A stretch of 64,000 nucleotides of DNA, taken from contig SFJO01000012.1 in the NCBI GenBank assembly GCA_004555865.1, positions 5,552-69,551 of the forward strand. Reading direction: 5' to 3'. This DNA comes from Oscillospiraceae bacterium. GTDB taxonomy: Bacteria > Bacillota > Clostridia > Oscillospirales > Ruminococcaceae. Below, in pieces: positions 59,816-64,000 of this stretch (position 1 is the stretch's first letter; each line of letters begins with the position of its first letter). Position numbers and translations under genes: made by a program. The notes under the pieces are model-generated. The model worked only from the letters and a program-made list of their open reading frames with translations. It did not search any database and was not told the origin of the DNA.

Positions 59816-59844
59816 TTGCTTTTCGCGCACACATCCTTTATAAT
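59816..59844 (+). promoter_or_regulatory. Promoter of the first NSS transporter gene
   Basis: TTGCTT (59816-59821), 17 bases, TATAAT (59839-59844), 95 bases before the start. It is divergent from ribU. Confidence 0.65.
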
Positions 59845-59938
59845 GAAAAACAAATGCGGGTATTTTCCATCTTTTTCACATCGTTTGGCCCCCAGTCGCT
59901 TTATTTCTTTAACTCATTGCTGTGGAGAATTGATTTTT

Positions 59939-61267
59939 ATGAAACACGAACACAACCATACGAATGGCAGCTTTTCCAGCTCACTGGGCTTTATTCTGGC
60001 CTGCGTCGGCTCTGCGGTGGGCCTGGGCAACATTTGGATGTTTCCCTACCGGCTTGGCCAATACGGCGGCGCGGCCTTTCTGCTGCTGTACCTGGGCTTT
60101 GTCGCGCTGTTCGGCTATGTGGGCCTTTCCGCCGAGTTCGGCATCGGCCGCATGGCGCGCACCGGCACCCTGGGCGCTTACCGCCTGTGCTGGAACGCCC
60201 GCGGCAAAGAGAAGCTGGGCGGCGCGCTAGGCTGGATTCCGCTGCTTGGCTCCATGGGCATTGCCATTGGCTATTCCATCATCATCGGCTGGGTGCTGCG
60301 CAGCCTGTGGGGCAGCATCAGCGGCAGCCTGTTTGCCGGGGACGCTGGCGAGTACTTCGCCCGGGCCACCACCGCCTTCGGCAGCCTGGGCTGGCATCTG
60401 GCGGTGGTGGCCATCACCGCGCTGGTGCTGCTTTCCGGCGCGGCCATCATGATTGAAAAGAGCAACAAGGTCATGATGCCGCTGTTCTTCGCGCTGTTTA
60501 CCCTGCTGGCTCTGAAAGTGGCGTTTCTGCCTGGGGCGGGCGAGGGTTATCGGTTCCTGTTCGTTCCCCGTTGGGAATACCTGGCCGACCCCAACACCTG
60601 GGTGATGGCCATGGGGCAGGCGTTCTTCTCTTTGTCCATCACCGGCTCCGGCATGATCGTGTACGGCTCGTATCTGGCCTCGGACGTGGACATTCCCAGC
60701 GCTTCCATCCGCACCGCCTTTTTTGACACGCTGGCCGCCCTGCTGTCGGCGCTGGTCATCATGCCCGCGGTGTTCGCCTACGGCATTGCGCCGGACAAAG
60801 GCCCCTCGCTGATGTTCATCACCATTCCGGAGATCTTCCGGCAGATGCCCATGGGCCGCCTGCTGAGTGTTGTCTTTTTTGTTTCGGTGCTGTTTGCGGG
60901 CATTTCCAGCCTCATCAATATGTTTGAGGCCGTCATTGAGAGCTGGCAGCAGCGGTTTGCCCTGTCCCGCCGGGCCGCGGTGCTTCTGTGCGCCGCCATC
61001 TGTGCCGGTGTCGGCGTCTTTCTGGAGGCCGACCCCCTCACCGGCAACTGGATGGACTTCGTCACCATCATCGTCATCCCCTTTGGCGCGGTGCTGGGGG
61101 CCTTCTCCATCTACTTTGTGCTGGGTAGGGGCCGCATTGAGGAAGAGCTGAACCAGGGCCGCACAAAGCCCCTGCCCGGCTGGTTCGGCAAACTGGCCCG
61201 CGCTTTCTACGTTCCCCTCACCTGCGTGATCTTTGTTCTGGGGCTTGTATATCACGGCATTGGCTGA
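59939..61267 (+). CDS. NSS-family sodium:amino-acid/neurotransmitter symporter
   Basis: The product has 442 residues and 11-12 membrane helices. The family start FSSSLGFILACVGSAVGLGNIWMFPYRLGQYGGAAFLLLY covers TM1 and the Na+ sites. In LeuT the motif reads NxWRFP, with the Arg forming the outer gate. Here that Arg is Met. It is probably an amino-acid symporter of a bacterial subgroup with this change. GGAG lies 11 bases before the ATG at 59939. It is followed by a second, less related NSS gene. Confidence 0.9.
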   Translation: MKHEHNHTNGSFSSSLGFILACVGSAVGLGNIWMFPYRLGQYGGAAFLLLYLGFVALFGYVGLSAEFGIGRMARTGTLGAYRLCWNARGKEKLGGALGWIPLLGSMGIAIGYSIIIGWVLRSLWGSISGSLFAGDAGEYFARATTAFGSLGWHLAVVAITALVLLSGAAIMIEKSNKVMMPLFFALFTLLALKVAFLPGAGEGYRFLFVPRWEYLADPNTWVMAMGQAFFSLSITGSGMIVYGSYLASDVDIPSASIRTAFFDTLAALLSALVIMPAVFAYGIAPDKGPSLMFITIPEIFRQMPMGRLLSVVFFVSVLFAGISSLINMFEAVIESWQQRFALSRRAAVLLCAAICAGVGVFLEADPLTGNWMDFVTIIVIPFGAVLGAFSIYFVLGRGRIEEELNQGRTKPLPGWFGKLARAFYVPLTCVIFVLGLVYHGIG

Positions 61268-61372
61268 CCCATTCTGTGCATTTTTCAGGCGCAGGCAGCG
61301 CTGTATGGCCGTCTGTGCTTTTTTGCGCCCTCTCCCCTTTTGCTGTTTTTTGCCCGCACGGGAAAATTTTCT

Positions 61373-61400
61373 TTGCAAGTTCCTCAAATTATGCTAGAAT
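61373..61400 (+). promoter_or_regulatory. Promoter of the leader ORF and second NSS gene
   Basis: TTGCAA (61373-61378), 16 bases, TAGAAT (61395-61400), about 55 bases before the leader ORF. Confidence 0.62.
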
Positions 61401-61456
61401 AGAGCAATATCGCATCCTGTCTGTGCGGAATGATTTTAGGAAAAGGAGGGGCGCTC

Positions 61457-61558
61457 ATGCGGCCCAGCATCTCAACAGCACACAGCCCGGCTGCCGGCCC
61501 GCAGCCGCCCCACGCGATCAGCGCCTTTCAGCGGCGGAAGCCCCCCTTTGCGGGGTGA
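61457..61558 (+). CDS. 33-residue leader ORF overlapping a terminator
   Basis: An ATG at 61457 follows a strong AAAAGGAGG site at seven bases. It opens a 33-codon frame rich in Pro (7) and Ala (6) and with Ser (4), ending at TGA 61556-61558. The stop lies in the loop of an intrinsic terminator whose left arm is inside the frame. This layout resembles leader peptides that control attenuation by ribosome stalling. The tandem CCC-CCC codons sit just before the stop. No homologue is recognised. It may simply be a small protein or chance ORF. Confidence 0.5.
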   Translation: MRPSISTAHSPAAGPQPPHAISAFQRRKPPFAG

Positions 61559-61578
61559 GTTTCCGCCGCTTTTGCTTT
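61530..61578 (+). terminator. Terminator in the leader of the second NSS gene
   Basis: AGCGGCGGAA (61530-61539) pairs perfectly with TTCCGCCGCT (61561-61570), followed by TTTGCTTT. It lies about 100 bases before the NSS gene. Confidence 0.75.
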
Positions 61579-61675
61579 ATCTCTTTCCTGTGTAAAAGAA
61601 TTTCTTTCAGGCAGGCAGTCAAGGCATCACCGCTCGGATCGGAACGCAGAGCGGTGAGCAAAGGAGGAAATACCA

Positions 61676-63046
61676 TTGAAACGCGAGTCCTTTAAATCCC
61701 GGCTAGGGTTCATCCTCATCAGCGCCGGGTGTGCCATCGGCATCGGCAATGTGTGGCGCTTCCCCTATGTGGTGGGCAACAACGGCGGCGGCGCCTTTGT
61801 GCTGCTCTATCTGTTCTTCCTGATTATGGTGGGCGTGCCCGTGATGACCATGGAGTTCGCCGTGGGCCGTGCCTCCCGCCAGAGCGCGGTGGAGGCCTAC
61901 AAAAAGCTGGAGCCTGCGGGCAGCAAGTGGCACATTCACGGGTGGTTCTGCCTGGCGGGCTGCTACCTGCTGATGATGTTCTACACCTCGGTTTCCGGCT
62001 GGATGCTGGATTACTTCTTCAAGTTCCTCACCGGCACCTTTGCCGGGCTGGATACCCAGGCCGTGGGCGGCGTATTCAGCGATATGCTGGCCAACCCCTT
62101 TGAGGTCGGCCCCTGGATGGCCGTAACCGTCATCGTGGGCTTTGCCGTGTGCAGCATGGGCCTGCAGAAGGGCCTAGAGCGCATTTCCAAATGGATGATG
62201 CTGGCGCTGCTGTGCCTAATCGTGGTGCTGTCCGTGCGCAGCCTGACCCTGCCCGGCGCCATGGCCGGCGTGGAGTTCTACCTGAAGCCCAACCTGGACC
62301 ATATGCAGACCACCAGCGAGGCCCTGTCGGTGATCACGGCGGCGATGAACCAGTCCTTCTTCACCCTGAGCCTGGGCATTGCGGCCATGGAGATCTTCGG
62401 CAGCTACATGGACAAGAGCCACACGCTGCTGGGCGAATCCATGCGCATTGCCGCGCTGGACACCTTTGTGGCCTTCTTCTCCGGCCTGATCATCTTCCCG
62501 GCCTGCTTCTCCTTCGGCATCAATCCGGACAGCGGCCCCTCCTTGATTTTCATCACTCTGCCCAACGTGTTCATTTCCATGCCCGGCGGGCGGCTGTGGG
62601 GCAGCCTGTTCTTCCTGTTCATGACCTTTGCTTCCTTCTCCACCATTCTGGCGGTGTTTGAAAACATTCTGGCCTGCTGCATGGAGCAGTTTGGCTGGAG
62701 CCGTCAGAAGGCCAGCGCCATCAATCTGGTGCTGATGCTGGTCGCCTCCCTGCCCTGTGTGCTGGGCTTCAACGTCTGGTCCGGCTTCCAGCCTCTGGGC
62801 GCGGGCACCGGCGTACTGGATCTGGAGGATTTTCTGGTGAGCAACCTGCTGCTGCCCATCGGCTCCATGGTGTACCTGCTGTTCTGCGTGACCAAGTGGG
62901 GCTGGGGCTTTGACAATTACCTGGCCGAAGCCAACACCGGTGACGGTGTGCGCATTTCCCGCTGGATGAAGTACTACTTCATGATTCCCCTGCCCCTGCT
63001 GGTTCTGGCCCTGATTGCCCAGAGCCTGGGGCTGCTGCCGTTCTGA
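61676..63046 (+). CDS. NSS-family sodium:amino-acid symporter, canonical type
   Basis: The product has 456 residues and 11-12 membrane helices. TM1 reads ISAGCAIGIGNVWRFPYVVGNNGGGAF, keeping the gate Arg that the neighbouring paralogue lacks. NQSFFTLSLGIAAMEIFGSYMDK in TM6 and the GPSLIFITLPN region are family hallmarks. The start is TTG at 61676 with AAAGGAGG seven bases upstream. Expression is probably controlled by the leader with its terminator. The substrate is unknown. Confidence 0.92.
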   Translation: MKRESFKSRLGFILISAGCAIGIGNVWRFPYVVGNNGGGAFVLLYLFFLIMVGVPVMTMEFAVGRASRQSAVEAYKKLEPAGSKWHIHGWFCLAGCYLLMMFYTSVSGWMLDYFFKFLTGTFAGLDTQAVGGVFSDMLANPFEVGPWMAVTVIVGFAVCSMGLQKGLERISKWMMLALLCLIVVLSVRSLTLPGAMAGVEFYLKPNLDHMQTTSEALSVITAAMNQSFFTLSLGIAAMEIFGSYMDKSHTLLGESMRIAALDTFVAFFSGLIIFPACFSFGINPDSGPSLIFITLPNVFISMPGGRLWGSLFFLFMTFASFSTILAVFENILACCMEQFGWSRQKASAINLVLMLVASLPCVLGFNVWSGFQPLGAGTGVLDLEDFLVSNLLLPIGSMVYLLFCVTKWGWGFDNYLAEANTGDGVRISRWMKYYFMIPLPLLVLALIAQSLGLLPF

Positions 63047-63072
63047 TTTTTTAACCCCGATCAAGAAAGCTG

Positions 63073-63110
63073 AACAGGCCGTGAACCACATCGTTCGCGG
63101 CCTGTTTTTT
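63073..63110 (+). terminator. Terminator of the second NSS gene
   Basis: AACAGGCCG pairs with CGGCCTGTT, with an inner GAAC/GTTC helix, followed by T6. Confidence 0.9.
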
Positions 63111-63269
63111 GTCGTTTCTGCGGTGAGGCCGCTCTGCGTGCAGGCCGTTTGCCGTGCCGAAGCGATTGGGCGGACGGACCGTTTTGCCGAAAACCGGCCA
63201 ATCCGGCAGCCCGTGAATTGCCTTTTGTATTCCCATGCGTAGAATTTTGCCCGATTATACTAAATTGCA

Positions 63270-63298
63270 TTGAGTTTTCTCCCTTCCGGCACTATTCT
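63270..63298 (+). promoter_or_regulatory. Possible promoter of the phage-like gene
   Basis: TTGAGT (63270-63275), 17 bases, TATTCT (63293-63298), 45 bases before the start. An alternative TATACT box lies about 35 bases further upstream. Confidence 0.5.
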
Positions 63299-63342
63299 GG
63301 TCTCACCTGCCACGAACCACACCGAAACAGTAAGGAGGAACC

Positions 63343-63996
63343 ATGCTACACGAAATCAGGGTGAACGGCTATGCCGCCGAAGCGGACGGCCCCCTTGACC
63401 TGGGCACCTGGGGCAGCTACGGAACGGAACAGCTGCATTTTACCTTTGACGCCGCCTGGGACGATCTCACCAAAAGCGTCACCTTTTCCACCGACGGTTA
63501 TACCGGCGAAGCCGTCACGCTGCTGCTGCCGGAAAGCGGCCGGGTGGAGGTGCCGCAGCAGGCCACCGCGGCCCAGACCGTCTGCGGCCGCATCACGGTG
63601 TTGGGCACCTGTGCGGGCGTGCAGCGCATCAGCGCGGACCTGCCCTACCAGACCCGGAACCACTCCGCCGTGCCCGGGCAGGCCCCGCACAGCCTGCCCA
63701 GCGCCTTTGAAGAGATCAGCACGGCGGCCGAACGGGCCTGCAGCCGAGCACAGAACGCCGAGGACGCCGCCGCACTGGCCCAGACCTCGGCACAAGTTGC
63801 CCAGGCCGCGGCACAGGACGCCGTCCGCGTGGCCGCCAGCGGAAGCAATCTCTCCGTGGACAAAAGCATCACCAACCGCACCGCCTCCAGCGGCAGCGGG
63901 CAGGCCCACAACAATATGCCGCCCTATTACACCGTGGGGGCGCAGATCCGTGCTCGCCGGGATGTTCTCATGCTGGAACTGCTGGGCAGCGAATAA
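63343..63996 (+). CDS. Phage tail/baseplate-like protein, orphan
   Basis: The product has 217 residues. The first 105 form a beta-rich domain (FDAAWDDLTKSVTFSTDGYTGEAVTLLLP) like phage baseplate upper or receptor-binding N-domains. An Ala/Gln-rich helical stretch (about 120-165, probably a coiled coil) follows. The C-terminus contains QAHNNMPPYYTVGAQI, the short NNMPPYYxV motif at the end of many phage tail-collar/fibre proteins. TAAGGAGG precedes the ATG. It is complete within the window. It could be the first gene of a prophage or tail-derived particle to the right, or a domesticated remnant. Confidence 0.7.
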   Translation: MLHEIRVNGYAAEADGPLDLGTWGSYGTEQLHFTFDAAWDDLTKSVTFSTDGYTGEAVTLLLPESGRVEVPQQATAAQTVCGRITVLGTCAGVQRISADLPYQTRNHSAVPGQAPHSLPSAFEEISTAAERACSRAQNAEDAAALAQTSAQVAQAAAQDAVRVAASGSNLSVDKSITNRTASSGSGQAHNNMPPYYTVGAQIRARRDVLMLELLGSE

Positions 63997-64000
63997 ACCG

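Noticed and set aside
61441..61675. T-box riboswitch before the second NSS gene
   Set aside because: A terminator is present, but no TGGTACCGCG-type T-box sequence or Stem I elements were found; a leader peptide fits better.

Overview
The window looks like a chromosomal segment of a GC-rich, Gram-positive anaerobe of the Clostridia, probably an Oscillospiraceae/Ruminococcaceae gut lineage (Faecalibacterium/Gemmiger/Subdoligranulum-like). This placement is an inference. It rests on gene order, on SpoVM, YtfJ, RemA and NEAT-like lipoproteins, on many lipoproteins with Ser/Ala-rich linkers, and on abundant riboswitches. No rRNA, CRISPR array, insertion sequence or intact prophage was seen. One orphan phage-tail-like gene lies at the right edge.

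Layout. 1-4 kb: a truncated HTH regulator, a divergent small ORF/XRE pair around a perfect palindrome, a MATE exporter and a FlK-like thioesterase. 4-17.5 kb: a long leftward housekeeping block, yicC-remA-gmk-priA-def-fmt-rsmB-rlmN-prpC-prkC-rsgA-thiN-spoVM, which ends in a 26-codon spoVM. 18 kb: an isolated tRNA-Ala(GGC). 18.3-22 kb: an amino-acid ABC transporter behind an AraC regulator broken by two one-base shifts. 22-23.3 kb: an esterase-like protein lacking its Ser nucleophile, a DUF4250 protein and rpmB. 23.5-27.7 kb: a rightward operon, M50 protease-scpA-scpB-DUF2953-ytfJ-rluB. 27.8-31.2 kb: a three-gene biotin-dependent carboxyltransferase set resembling transcarboxylase.

31-35.5 kb: YoaK-family protein, aminotransferase, LysR regulator, and a deletion scar joining a broken second lysR to a truncated MetE-like gene. 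35.5-41.4 kb: a cobalamin-riboswitch operon encoding a lipoprotein CbiK chelatase, a two-domain lipoprotein and a BtuFCD-type importer whose ATPase has an extra C-terminal domain. This is the most unusual system in the window. 41.4-43.5 kb: an NhaC-family transporter behind a lysine riboswitch. 43.5-48.3 kb: lgt, a paired M16 protease operon and a VanY-like carboxypeptidase. 48.5-55.3 kb: pstSCAB-phoU converging on ppk, a phosphate uptake and polyphosphate module. 55.4-59.7 kb: a large lipoprotein, metK behind a SAM-I riboswitch, and ribU behind an FMN riboswitch. 59.8-63.1 kb: two NSS-family sodium symporters, the second behind a short leader ORF overlapping a terminator.

Regulation in the right half relies heavily on transcription attenuation: four riboswitches (B12, lysine, SAM, FMN), each followed by a clear intrinsic terminator, plus the leader-peptide candidate. 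All positions, motifs and hairpins were read by eye. Family assignments are recognition from sequence, not search results.
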